DNA of 64,000 bases from Watersipora subatra (taxonomy: Eukaryota; Bryozoa; Gymnolaemata; Cheilostomatida; Watersiporidae). The stretch spans positions 31,131,191 to 31,195,190 of the forward strand of contig NC_088708.1 of NCBI RefSeq assembly GCF_963576615.1. Direction: 5' to 3'. This document shows, in pieces, positions 1-11,800 of this stretch. A program made the position numbers and the translations under genes. Position 1 is the first letter of the stretch; each line of letters opens with the position of its first letter. The notes below the pieces were generated by a model. It did no database searches. It had not been told where the DNA came from and saw nothing but the letters and a program-made list of their open reading frames with translations.

Positions 1-477
1 AATAGCCAAAGCTTCTAAACATGTATATCAATTTTGGAACTTCAAGCGAGAAATGAATAAACTAAGCAAGGTTTTCTTTTTACCAATGGATGCTTCTTGG
101 CAAAGGTCAGAGGTTAGACTAGAATATTTGTAAGTTAACAGTGGATACTTTCAAAGCGATAAAATTTTGTTAGTCAGCAAATTTATATACTCGAGCATTT
201 TACTCGGTGTGTTTCAGATATGCCATTTGAGAATTTAGCTTAAAGATAAGTTTTCTGATTAGCCGCTTAGGTATGTCTTCCAGCACTGCTGCCTTTTAGC
301 AGATTATACCAAATGTCCTGTAGGATGTTTTTCTAAAATCTTAAATAATATAAATTTTGCAAACTGATTCTTAAAACATCAAGGCTCATTTGGAAATGAA
401 AGTGTATAAATTTATAGCAGTGGTACATATGAGAGTCAGGCATGTTCGAGTATGTTATTACACACTATATTTTATAG
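1..477 (+). other. CERT1: CERT1 intron, 5' part outside window
   Basis: No exon could be confirmed here. A Trp-Gln stretch near position 95-115 followed by GTTAGA loosely resembles the end of the preceding CERT1 coiled-coil exon, but it is two residues short and lacks a good acceptor, so it is not called. The 3' end (TTTTATAG at 470-477) is the acceptor of the first confirmed exon. Confidence 0.6.
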
Positions 478-3400
478 GAAGTGGAAAGGAGAAAGAAGGT
501 TGAAGAGCTGTACAAGTCTTGCAAAGACAGCTCACGAAAGCCTATTGTGATAGGAGGCCCAGACTATGAGGTGAGCATCATTACAACTGTTTTAGTTACC
601 AGACTACAACAACACCAATGGCGTAACTGAACTGTTTTCGTGGAGTTGTCTTCTCCCACCACATTTGTTTATAATTATTACCCTAGGACACTTAAGTATT
701 CGCGGCATCTAACTTTCGCGTTTTCGCGGAGTCATCATCACGCGAAAAATTAATGCGCGAAACTAAACTATCATAACGAACTAGCGAAAATTTGAAATTA
801 AATAGCTATGTTCTACACAGGCCTGTATTCACTGGTTGCAAGTTGGGGGGCTAATGTTAGACGACTAGTTATGAACATCTGGGGTGTGGAGAAGGAGGGG
901 GGGGTGCTGTAAGCTCCCAACAGGTTTCTCTTATGTAGGGCCTCAGCCGGGCCTCTCACGTGAAGTTTTAAAAAATTTTATTGGCAAGTATCAACATTTT
1001 TCTATTTTTTGAGATTTGCTTTGTTTTAGCTGATGTGACTGACAAAACGTTTTAAAATTAAAACAGGCAAAACTTGTATGCAGTTAAAAAGCTCAGAAAG
1101 AAGACATCTTTTTTTTTAAGCGTTTTAACAAAGATCATTTTTGCCGATTTTATTTCAAGTTCATTAAGTAGGATATGGGCAAGCAGATGTTTGCTAAAAC
1201 TTGATATTTTGCAAACCTTTATAAAAGTCGTCAACAAGAATATTTTGCCGCTGATGAAGATAATAATGACGCCTAAGAACTACTAAAAGTTGATGTTTGT
1301 ATCTATGGCTTCGAATAAAGTGAAATTCTACAGCGATAAAAACCTTTCTATAGCCGTTGGACTATGAAATTCCTAAAAAGTTGGGGCGTCTTAGCCGGCC
1401 AGCTGTCCAAGGGAATACGGCCCTGTAGTTCATTGATATCCACAACAAAATCGTGATATTAGAAATGCAGATAATTTTGTGTGTGATTGAGCTCATTGGG
1501 AAATTTCTAGTAAATTCGTTAATACACCGAATGAGCAGCATGGCAAAGCAAATTAAGATGACAAGTTTTTTTGGAAAAGCCAAGACAAACGAAGAAGATG
1601 ATGATATCAGTTTAGTCACCGAATTTGTAACTGATGAGGATGAAAGTCTGGTAGGTGAAGTCATACAATTAAATAATACTTATTGTAGTGATGAATTTTA
1701 CTGCCAACCAAAAACGATAACAACCCTCACCAGGTCCAACCATGTTATACAATTCTGGTTGTGATGTTGGTTGTTATCTATTTTCTTTTTTATGAGACAT
1801 GTACTGTATTTGATTTTTGTTTAATTTGAAATATTGTGAACTCAAAACGTGCCATGGCCATCGCTTGCTATAAATACTTGAGATCTAATATTGGTACCAT
1901 ATCGGTCCCGACGGAAAGGACCGAGACGTCATTGATAGTCCAAGAAACAAATGGCAGCAAGCGATCACGTTGAATTATCGATTTCTGCCATACATTTATA
2001 CCTGCGGGTTACAAATACAAACTAGTCGCAAATATAAAAACTTTTTTTACTAGAGGACCGGACCTGAGGAATTTAATTTGTTTGTTCCCCTGTATTTATT
2101 TTCACATCACTATATTTTCGCACTCATCAGAGCTGCGAAATTAAGTTGCAGCGAAATTTTACTCTGTGTGCTACTCACGAAACTAAATACTAGCGAAATA
2201 TAAGTGTCCTAGGGTATGGTGCATCATCAGTAGTAGGTGCTCGTTAAAGGGAAGTTGAAATGGCTGCACAGGAGAGTTTGTTATTGAAGCTCACAAATAG
2301 ATACAAGTGGGTAAGTGCAGGTGTGCCGATGCAGCAGCTAAAGCTGTGGCCTGACATACAGACACTCCCCTACTTACGAACATTCGAGTTACGAACAACG
2401 GTACATACGAACATGTCTGCGCGTATGTCCGCCGCTAATAAAGACACTTGGTGTTGATATTAGCAGCGGAAAGAAGCACTACTCGGAAGCACCACCCACC
2501 ATCCACCTTCCTCTGCCCAGTTCGTTGCAGTGCATAAGTGTGTGAACGCATCTCTACTGCGCAAAGAACTTTTTTATCTTCCTACATTGAAGTTATGGGG
2601 GAGGAAGTAACTTTTGAAGCCCATTCCAGCAACGACGAAGACCCTCTCATGATATAAATTACGTAGTACAGTACTGTACGTATTCTCTCCATTTTATTAA
2701 ATATTTTTTCAGTACAAACCAATACAGGCTACTTATACAAGCCTTAAACATACTTATATAAACCTTCAATATACTTATATAGGCCTTAAACATAAATTAT
2801 ATTACAAAATATAGCACTGAAGCAACTTACGAACTAATTCACCTTACGAACGATCGTTCGGAACGTAACTCGTTCGTAAGTTGGGGAGCGTCTGTATTTA
2901 TAAATAAATTCTTTTGTTTTTAGGTTGCGGTAGCCACACACTTTGGTTCATAACAAGCATATTCAGTGTGTGCTAAAATTACTTCATTCAATTCGTTTGT
3001 TGCTTGCCGATAGAGTAATTACGTTGTCGATCGTATATCGCTGAAAGTGGCATATAGGCGTATGCATAGGCCTATACAAACGCTTATACCATACCCCTCT
3101 TTCCTTGGTGGACATGTTTTTATATTTGTCATGCATAATCCTTTTTCGGTGCTCACAGGAAATCAGAAAGCGTCTTTAGCACCCAGCATCGACCGTTCTC
3201 CTATCGTATCACATGTTGTGTCTGTTGTTTTTCCAGGAAGGTCCGACATGCATAATTAATGAGGAAGAGTTCTTCGATGCAGTCGATGCATCTATGGACA
3301 AGCTGGAGACTGATGCAGAGCTGCTGGAGAAGCGAAAGGAAATGAGTAAGAATATCGTAAGGCACACTCCAGCTGCCAACACCCCAGGTTCTCTTCTCGC

Positions 3401-6400
3401 CCTCTCTCCTTCCAGCAGGCTCTTTGAGGAAGTGAGTGTAAAGATGTTGCCTTACTTGTAGTCGTAGCTGTTTTATGTATTGCTCTATCAATTTATGAAG
3501 TTGTCATACGCTGCAGTGTGTATCTATAAATTTATCATTGTCATATAGTGCATATAAAAAGCCGTAATGTGTTGCTCTATGCATTTGTAAAGCAATCATG
3601 TTCTATTCTTTTATTCATCGAGCTGTGTTGGAACTGTAGTATTTTGTCTTGCCATAAAGGTTAGGTTGTATTTGCTATCTCGCGTATTGACGCAATTCTT
3701 TTATGTTGTTCCTTTCTGTGCCCATAGAATTGTAATTATTGAACAGGTAAACAGTGTGATAGCTGAGCATATCAAGTATGCAGATTCAACCCTGGACAGT
3801 TCTGTTTGGGAGGCGATTCATGATGAGGGAGAGATGAAAGTCTACCGGAGAGAAATGGAAGAGGATGGGATGATTGTAGACCCGCTCAAAGCTGTACACC
3901 ATGTGCAGGTAAAGAGCAGCAGCCTACCTGCAAAATTTTTCAGTATTAATTGCATTGCTTCTGCTCCTTATTCTCATTTCTCATTGTTACAACATTGTTC
4001 ATTATTCACCGCTTTTGTTTTTAATTGCAAAAGTTTGATAAGGGGAACTTCCAACAGGTGGTTGTTAGTAGCGTAGCACATATGCACTAGCACCCTGCCA
4101 GTCCGGTACACCGTGAGAGATTGTCAGGTGTGCCAATGAAGCACACAGAATAAATAGCTGCATGATTATTACGAAATATTTGAAGGTAGCTGATTGGTAC
4201 AGGTATTAGAGTGTCTGTCTACCAAGCTGTATGTCTTGAGTTTTAATCCTGGACAGTGCAATCTTTTTTTAACCTCCAATCATGCCTTTGGATGGAAACG
4301 GCTCTTATTATAGTAAAGCTTTATTTGGTTATCTGATTATATCCGTCTTAAAAGGTTGCACACTCTTTCATCTCATCGCCCATATCATTCATAGTCCATA
4401 TGGTTCTCTATTTGCAGGGCGTCACCGGGCATGAGCTGTGCCACTATTTCTGGGACAACAGTGTGCGTATGGAGTGGGAGGGCACCCTCGACAGCACCGC
4501 AACCGTAGAAGTTGTGTCCGAGGACACAGTCATCACACACCAAGTTCACAAAAGGGTTTGGCCGACGACACAACGGGATTCAGTGTTCTGGTCGCACATC
4601 AGACATGTACCTAGCAAGGATGACACAAGTCCCGACGTTTGGATTGTATGTAACTTTTCGACGGAGCATGATAAAGCACCGGTTAGTGTCTGGTTAACTT
4701 TGTTTCCAGGGTTCCTTTTTCAATTTTGGTGAGCTATGAACCATTGTCGATAACAAAACAATTTTGCAATGTGCGAAAATAGAGAGTTGCACCTCTATAA
4801 TGACAATTGGAGTCTATATGTTAAAGAGTTAAAATATGGATGCACATGATGGCCTGTTATCCACTCTACTTGACCAAGTTTGAGAATAGACATCGTGCAT
4901 TCCTTAAAAGGAGTTTAACATGATAGTTTTACAAATAAGTTTTTATTACGAACAAATCAAGTTGAGATTGGATTCTTTTGTTTGTTCTTTATACAAACGT
5001 TGCAAAAAGTTGACAGATTGGCGTCTTTTCCTATTTTAGGGTAACTAAAATGTTAGATAAAAAATTTTGATAAAAACTAGAAAAGAAATAAACTTTGCTC
5101 AAAGTATTGCAATAGTAATATAATATGACTGATGACAGACAAGCTGCACAAACTAAATAGACATCCTTTTCCTGCAATGCCTGCCTGAATAGTTAAAACT
5201 ATAAAAATAAAAACACATCCATACTTATGTAATTAGTGGAATTTGCATTTGTGATAAACATCTGGTTATTTTAAACACAAAATTCTATGACTTTTTATAG
5301 AGCAACAAAAGAAAACAATATAGTAATCGTGCTTTGGTATCGTGCAAAGTTTGTCAGCTGAGTGGATAGTCAGCTATATAACAGAGATTCTTGCTTGTAT
5401 TCAACTTGTGCCACTGTGCCACTGCTTGTCCACAAGCAAAGTCAAATGATCGCAAATACTTTCATGAGACAATTGCTTTTCATTTTTTTTGCTGCAACCG
5501 TGTACTTAGCTGCTGTCATATGTCGTTTAATTAAGGGTATTTATAGATATAAATAGACAGGCAATGGCTGGAGTCTAGCTCAGCCTATTCTACCTACTAT
5601 TTAAGCTTGCATTGGCCCTTATATGGAGACAACCTTGCTGTGGATATTTGTAGCCAACCAAATGTGTTAGAGTTAAAATGAATGTCGCTCTGATATGCGA
5701 AACCACTGTCACTCCTCGTGATGATGGTGGGGAGACAACGAGAGACGACATCACTTGTCATGTGCAGTATGCTGCCAATGGTATGACATTATATGTATTG
5801 CCTGCTGAATGCTTCACCCGCTTTCCCGTATAGTTTCTTGCAATGTAAGATATACTTTTAGTTAAACAATGGAATGATTCGGTTGAAGATGAACTTGGCT
5901 ATGATCTGCGAGAGCAGATTATGCAGTGAAAAACTAACTAGAGCAAATGTCCGCACTAAAATATCCTATCACGCTTGTGGTGAGACTCCTTCCGCTGTTC
6001 CCCTATTTCCTCTTTTGTCCATGTTCTTGCTTTGTCGTGCTTTCAACATTGGTTATTACGCACTTTCACACATGTATCACTAAGGCTAGTTTCCAAAAGG
6101 GATGTCACAAATTGCAATATGTATTAGTTCCGAACACATACATGTAGGTACCTATGCTGTTTGCTATTGTGAGACGATCTGTCCCTTGGTACTAATTTAG
6201 ACTTGAGACGTTACTGTTTGCCTGACTCCTCGCGCTGTAGCTGTTCTCAGTAGCCGTTATTATGGGAATCACAGACTTTATACTATTAATCGCCCGTAAT
6301 TGCATGTTTCGCTTTGACTCTGTTTTTCATCTATAACACGATCATAAAGCAAAGCCTAAAACTATCTTATAGCTTTTTGGAGTTGTTTAACCATTCTCTG

Positions 6401-6820
6401 ATAACCTCCATTAACGCCTTTCTTGTTATGCAATTTGTGTGATTGGTTATTGCTCGCACTTTACTCTTGCTGTTTATTGAGTTCTTTTAGGTCTGTGTTT
6501 GCTATCTTTTATTTATATATCTTTATAAAAAGTTGGCACCAAAGTTTGCATCATCACTCATAGGCATATGCTGCAATCTTGATAACTCTCTACAACTTCC
6601 ACTAACATTGCTTCTGAACATTGACAGAGTCGGTAGGACAAACACTAACATCCAATCAGGCCCTGATCAGTGAATTGTATTGTTGATTATAGTGAATCCC
6701 GGAGGTTGGGCACCTCCATCTGTGCTCAGAGCCGTCTATAAACGCGAGTACCCAAAGTTTCTCAAGCGATTCACACAATATGTCACGGATGTCACAGCTT
6801 CTAAGCCTATCATGTTTTAA
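478..6820 (+). CDS. CERT1: Ceramide transfer protein (CERT/StarD11), 3' half, six constitutive exon positions
   Basis: CERT moves ceramide from ER to trans-Golgi for sphingomyelin synthesis. Exons: 478-570, 3237-3431, 3747-3908, 4418-4681, 5654-5780 (or alternative 5862-5979), 6693-6820. All have GT-AG borders and consistent phases, giving 322 residues plus stop. That matches about residue 276 to the end (598) of human CERT, so the N-terminal PH domain lies upstream of the window. The second exon carries the FFAT-type motif [10 protein letters not shown], which binds ER VAP proteins. Exon 4418-4681 starts the START cavity: the residues equivalent to human R442, E446, Q467, N504 and W473 are all present ([19 protein letters not shown]). 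The last exon contains NPGGW, with the W562 equivalent, and ends KPIMF-stop. Identity is clear from START-domain blocks. The 5' end is truncated by the window. Odd points are the duplicated exon, the minisatellite at the stop, and transposons in the 570-3237 intron. Confidence 0.95.
681..2214 (+). mobile_element. TA-flanked DNA transposon, degenerate, pogo/Tigger-like
   Basis: Inverted ends CCCTAGGACACTTAAGTATT (left) and the complement of AAGTGTCCTAGGG (right) are flanked by TA at 679-680 and 2215-2216, as expected for Tc1/mariner-pogo elements. Both subterminal regions carry many short GCGAAA motifs. A frame near 1549-1572 encodes QIKMTSFF, which fits the PCNA-binding PIP box found at the C-terminus of pogo transposases, followed by an acidic tail. 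No intact transposase frame is present. The element lies in a CERT1 intron. Confidence 0.7.
1453..1764 (+). pseudogene. Transposase C-terminal remnant with PIP-box-like motif
   Basis: This is an open frame of about 100 codons inside the 681-2214 transposon. The readable part is [11 protein letters not shown] followed by a run of Glu/Asp, resembling the C-terminal PIP box and acidic tail of pogo-family transposases. The upstream catalytic DDE region is not recognisable and the frame is too short, so I treat it as decayed. Assignment rests on the motif and on the flanking TIR/TA structure. Confidence 0.35.
2359..2894 (+). mobile_element. TA-flanked nonautonomous transposon, family A copy 1
   Basis: TIR CAGACACTCCCCTACTTACG (left) pairs with the complement of GTTGGGGAGCGTCTG (right), flanked by TA at 2357-2358 and 2895-2896. 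Subterminal ACGAAC/GTTCGT motifs occur at both ends. A short internal frame around 2596-2657 ([17 protein letters not shown]) may be a transposase C-terminus left by internal deletion. A second copy lies at 6889-7254. Confidence 0.85.
4190..4250 (+). repeat. tRNA-derived SINE head, family B
   Basis: The sequence GATTGGTACAGGTATTAGAG, followed by GTGTCTGTCTACCAAGCTG and a degenerate B box (GTTTTAATCC), recurs in the window. It is seen on the minus strand at 37650-37725, in both arms of the 35703-37185 palindrome, and weakly near 42260-42320. An A-box/B-box layout with about tRNA spacing suggests a tRNA-related SINE. It lies in a CERT1 intron. Confidence 0.5.
5654..5780 (+). CDS. CERT1: CERT1 START-domain exon, version a
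   Basis: The exon has 127 bases, enters in phase 0 and leaves in phase 1. The acceptor is TTTGTAG and the donor GTATGA. It encodes 42 residues around [13 protein letters not shown] with a loop rich in Asp/Gly, corresponding to about human residues 514-557, a beta-hairpin region between the N504 strand and the NPGGW loop. It keeps the CVR motif and an RDD equivalent of the human SRDN turn. Only 81 bases separate it from version b. Confidence 0.9.
5862..5979 (+). CDS. CERT1: CERT1 START-domain exon, version b (mutually exclusive)
   Basis: The exon has 118 bases, again phase 0 in and phase 1 out, with acceptor TACTTTTAG and donor GTGAGA. It encodes [17 protein letters not shown] and a shorter loop, ending ISYHAC. 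It is homologous to version a (8 of 11 residues match over [11 protein letters not shown]) and to the same human segment; LNN and AMIC are the human residues. It has no stop and both splice sites. Splicing both versions together would shift the frame, so they must alternate. A recent pseudo-exon is possible but less likely given the preserved frame. Confidence 0.85.
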
Positions 6821-7630
6821 GGTGTGGAATACTGTATCTGTGTAGTCATCTTTTGAGGTGAGTATATCATGTTCTAAGGTGTGGAATACAGACGGTTCCC
6901 AACCTACGAACGAGTTACGTTCCGAACGATTGTTCGTAAGGTGAATTTGTTCGTAAGTTGCTTCAGTGCTATATTAGTAGGGTAACCAATAAAGTAAAGG
7001 CCGGCAAATTCCTTTACAATACGTACAGTAAAAATAAAAAAGTTCTTTGCGCACTGGAGATACGTTCACGCACTTATGCGCTGCAACGAACTGGGCAGAG
7101 AAAGGTGGATGCTGGATTGGGCTTCTGAGTAGTGCCTATTTCCGCCGCTAATACGTCGGTAATACCGTCGGTATTAGCGGCGGACATACGCGCAGACCTG
7201 TTCGTATGTACGGGTTGTTCGTAACTCGAATGTTCGTAAGTAGGGAACCGTCTGTACTGTATCTGTGTAGTCATCTTTTGAGGTGAGTATATCATGTTCT
7301 AAGGTGTGGAATACTGTATCTGTGTAGTCATCTTTTGAGGTGAGTATATCATGTTCTAAGGTGTGGAATACTCTATCTGTGTAGTCATCTTTTGAGGTGA
7401 GTATATCATGTTCTAAGGTGTGGAATACTGTATCTGTGTAGTCATCTTTTGAGGTGAGTATATCATGTTCCAAGGTGTGGAGTACTGTATTGTGTAGTCA
7501 TCTTTTGAGGTGAGTATATCATGTTCCAAGGTGTGGAGTACTGTATTGTGTAGTTGTCCTTTGAGGTGAGTATATCATGTTCTAAGGTGTAGACTACTGT
7601 ATCTGTGTAGTTATCCTTTGAGGTGAGTAT
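6809..7630 (+). repeat. 57-bp minisatellite starting at the CERT1 stop codon
   Basis: The unit ATCATGTTCTAAGGTGTGGA... (57 bp) is repeated about eight times and is interrupted by the transposon at 6889-7254. The first copy includes the final codons and stop of CERT1 (ATC ATG TTT TAA), and later copies carry ATCATGTTCTAA. Each unit also contains GAGGTGAGTAT, a consensus-like splice donor. It lies in the 3' UTR or just downstream. The long minus-strand frame through it is only the repeat. Confidence 0.9.
6889..7254 (+). mobile_element. MITE, family A copy 2, inside the minisatellite
   Basis: The TIR is CAGACGGTTCCC at the left and GGGAACCGTCTG at the right. TA at 6887-6888 and 7255-7256 restores the minisatellite sequence GAATACTG when the element is removed. 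ACGAAC motifs are shared with the copy at 2359-2894. There is no coding capacity. An internal pair of GGCGG/ATTAGCGGCGG motifs forms a small hairpin near 7143-7190. Confidence 0.9.
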
Positions 7631-8850
7631 TGTCGGGACTATATTTCAATCATAGGAATGAATCGATAGAGAATTTAAGGGTGGTGTGGCTGTAATAATC
7701 TGTTTATTCATTAAAATCCTCAGAAGCTTTGATATTTATTTTGATGTCATAAATGAAAAATTGTTTATGTCAACAGACACTCTCTTTTTGCCTTTCATAT
7801 TTTTAGGTAATAAAAAATATGGAAACAATTTAAGTTTTCAATCTATTGTTAAATGGCCTGACACTTGCCACTCTTGAATGCAATGCCGAGTGAATGACAA
7901 AACAAGAGATCCAATTCCAAATTTTGTTTCATTTTAAATAGGATTTTTGTTGAAGTTTACTAAAAAATTTAAAATATAGTTTTTTGTCGAAGGTCGTAGA
8001 CACTCTTTTTATTCTTTTTAAAGACAGAATATAAAAAGAATAGTGGTGTATCCTAAGTCTGGAGGAATAAATTTTGTGAAACCAGTTTAAACACAGTCCA
8101 AACAAATTAGATTTATTTGTACATTTGTAGGTAAACAGCGATTAGATGTGCCTTTTATTACCTGTCACAGGCTTCCTATGCACAAATGGAACATTTTGAT
8201 TCATAGTTGTTTTGCATGATGTTCCTACTACACTTTATATACCTCTTATGCCTGCGGTACACATCCTACTATCATAGCCCTCATGCACCTCTATGTATGC
8301 TGTACACTTTCCTACTATAACCCTCGTGCACCTCCATGTATGTGGTACACTTTCTTTTTCTGCTTCAGGTCAGTGTCTGACATCAAGAAATCAATCAAGC
8401 TCAGATCGCAGTGTAAAGATTCCATTGCCTGCGCGAGCGCAACCACAATGCAATGACTCTTCTACCATTATTAATATAACATGAATAACCTTTCTAGTTG
8501 CCATGTATCTCTTGGCAAAAGTTGTTGTGTAATTGTATTAGCAAGACACCCAGCACTCTGAAGGTCCCTGTTATACCCTTGTATACCTCTGAGCGCGCTC
8601 ATACATTTTCAATGCATCTCTCCTTTCCAGGGCTGAGTGACCTTTTTATGGTTGTTACATTTTTAAGAATATAATATTTTTCGACCTTGTCTATGGATTA
8701 CTCTATTGTTATGATGTAATTTTGAGTAAATAACACCAAAAATACAATGAATCTTTGTACATGTACACAATGAAATAAATATATACGAGTGTTGTAGAAC
8801 ATCCTTCCAAGTGGTAGGAATTGATGAAACGATGGGTTCGTCTTCATTGT
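7631..8850. other. Tail-to-tail region between CERT1 and GKAP1
   Basis: This is AT-rich with no exon recognised. A plus-strand AATAAA at 8066-8071 could end CERT1 transcripts. A short near-duplicate (TATGC..GTACACTTTCCTACTATA) recurs around 8250-8350. TTTATT near 8113 is a possible minus-strand poly(A) signal for GKAP1, though distant from its stop. Confidence 0.5.
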
Positions 8851-11800
8851 TCACTTGCCTTTATGCTGAAATAAGGAAACAAATGCAAATTTACTTCATA
8901 GTGAATTCTGCTATACCACATTTACAGTAACACCATACCTAGTTTGTTCTCTAGAGGGTTAGATTGTGAGTATAACAGAGTTACGTAACGTACATAACCC
9001 TCATGCTTGAGCTCCAAAACAACCTGAACAACTAAGTTTTTAAAAAATTGACTGGTTTTGTGAAAAGTTTGAGATATATCATAAAAAATTGTTTGAGACG
9101 TATTTACTGATTAAAGCTGTTATAAGCTCCACATAAAATTCATCCTTGAAAGCTGGCGTGATTGGAATGCACAGGAGTTTAGTTTGCACCGTGTATTGAC
9201 GCACTTCTTAGAAGCTGAAAGAAGTGTGTACTTTGTAGTGACCGATGAGAAGAAAGTTAGCTAGGGGAGGCCAGGTTTCAACTCATCAACTTTCATAATC
9301 ACACCAAAAACCAGGCTGCAATTATTATAAAGCAAGGGTTTACACTCAGAGACTGCGTTGAAGAATTTAACAAGTAAATAAACTTAAGGTTACGTAATTC
9401 CTTCATATTGTAATCCTAAAGCTGCGTTCACACCAGCTGGTTTCAGGCCGATTGCCCCACTGACCAAGAGTCACATCGTGTGCACAAAGCAAATGAGCCC
9501 GAAACCAATTTTGTCCAGAGAATAATTTTATCGATGACTGATTTTCAATTTGAGTAGCCACTTAAACATATCGCCACATATTGTCATATTTGTCTTTACA
9601 TTCATGCATGTTTTTGTCATAGCTTTACTCTCCAGTAATAATTCTGTTAATAGCACCACTGAAGGGTGCTATTAACAGAATTATTACTCTCCATTCGATT
9701 ATTACAGTCATAGCATAATAATTGAAACATCTGCTTTAATTATTATCCGTTGATATAATAGTTGAAGCACGTTATGTTAGCAAAATGTTGTTCTCCCTAT
9801 AGATATCCATTATTAGTGATGAGCTGGGCAGTGCAAAATAATCAGTACACTTGCTAAACACGTCCACGATAAGCATCGTAGGAAACCGTTAACATAATGA
9901 AAAGCACGACTCACTAAAAATATACCACCTAAAGTCATCTGACCCTGCAAATAAAAACTGCCAAAATTGCCTACGCTCAGTCCAAACTCCTTCAAAATCT
10001 GGTCGATAGCTCCCATAAAATCATTTAGAGATCGGCCACAAAAACTTGGTTTGCAAATCGGCTGGTGTGAATGCAGCTTTACCTTGAGCTTGCTGATCTC
10101 ATTCTGCAGTGCGTGAACCTTTGACCTTTCCTTTTCAAGGTCACTGGTTAGCATGCTGACTTGAGCAGTAAGCTCATCTTTGATTTGGCTAAGTGAGTCC
10201 ACTTGTTGAAGGATTTCCGCCTTCTCTTTCACTGTAAGCAAAGCGACACAATTCAGAGTGTAGGGGAGTCAACCACTCACTCAATAGAATTATTAATAAT
10301 GAAGTATTCAGGAGAATGAAATGTTAAAATTGTTTCAATAAGTAACGGTAGGAAAGTGTAGCAAACAATCGCACATCACCACTGGACTTGACATGGTCAT
10401 GTCGGCACGAGTGCAATGTTTAATCTAGGGAAATGCTGGAGATGTATCAGTAGCTAGTAGTAATACATCTCAATACGGTGTATCCCACAGCCTCACCAAA
10501 CAAGAGTAGACAACACTTACTTTCACCTTGACCAAGAATAAAGCACAACTGCTTATTCCTCATTTTCACTTTTTTCAACTCTGCCTGCAAGTTTAAAATA
10601 ACATCTTATTAGATGAGTTTTGCTTTGTGCATTGAGACTGGAGTAATCTTGCTGCAGAATCAAATATAAGCAGACAACTCCTTTATCCAAAATGACGGTG
10701 TCTTCTTTAAAGGCAACCAGACCAACACAATCACAACTGAATATACTAGCCATATGATCTTTTTCTATGGAGCATTGAATAGCATTTCCACCATGATGCT
10801 AGCAGTGACAAATAGCTTCACACTTGTGTATTATCAAATCAGAGCTTGTAGGTCAGTAATATTGAAAAGCAGGTTCGCCAGGATGCTGACGTGCAATGCA
10901 ACTCACAGACAATTTGCGTGTACAAAAATGAGCAAAAAAAATCAAATTTATCAAAAAATCATTAAAACTGATTTGTATGAGAAAAATTCGATCTTTTTGA
11001 AAAAAAATCATGAATTTTTCTAATCCCGGTTTTATGAGGCATTTGTATATAGATTATAACTAGATTAATGACAAAGCTATTGAATCGGTTGATCCACCTA
11101 ATTACATACGGTAATATTATTAGCAAGGCGACAATGAATATCCCGCTGCTATATTGCTTGGCACAATTTCTTAAACAAACATCAAACCTTGGCACAATGC
11201 ATGGCTTAAATTGACATACATATGTTTTTAGAATGAATCTCTCCAACCAGTAGAAAAAACTACAATCTTTCATGGATCCTTAAGCATGCGCTGAGGCTGT
11301 TCCAGTAACCATGATGACTTACAATATAAAAAGCAGATAAGTTGGGAAAATCACCTGAGTTTCAGCTAGTTCAGACTTCAGTTCAGTTATTGCGCTGTCC
11401 CTTGATTCTAACTCGGTGTTATGCTTGGCTTGCAGCACAGCCTGCACCTTATATTGCTACAAGAGACCCAACAAACTAAAGAGTTGCTTGGCTTGCAGCA
11501 CCGCCTGCACCTTATATTGCTACAAGAGACCAACAAGTACAGCCTGCACCTTATATTGCTACAAGAGACCCAACAAACTAGAGAGTTATTCAGTGAAACC
11601 GATTAAGTATGTCTTCCTAACAAGAAATCTATCAACGCCTCCTGAAACATAACGAACCTTTTTATATTCCTCCTGTAGTTTATCTTTCTTAATCATACTG
11701 GCAGCTTCCGTTGCAACTTCGGTAAAGAAATCATCACCACTTCCGGATATTCTTCTTTGACCATTTTCAACATCTTCTGCAATAAGCATGTGCCATGCAT

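Noticed and set aside
7074-7473. Minus-strand frames with repeated EHDILTSKDDYTDTV
   Set aside because: They cross the 57-bp minisatellite and the MITE; not a gene.
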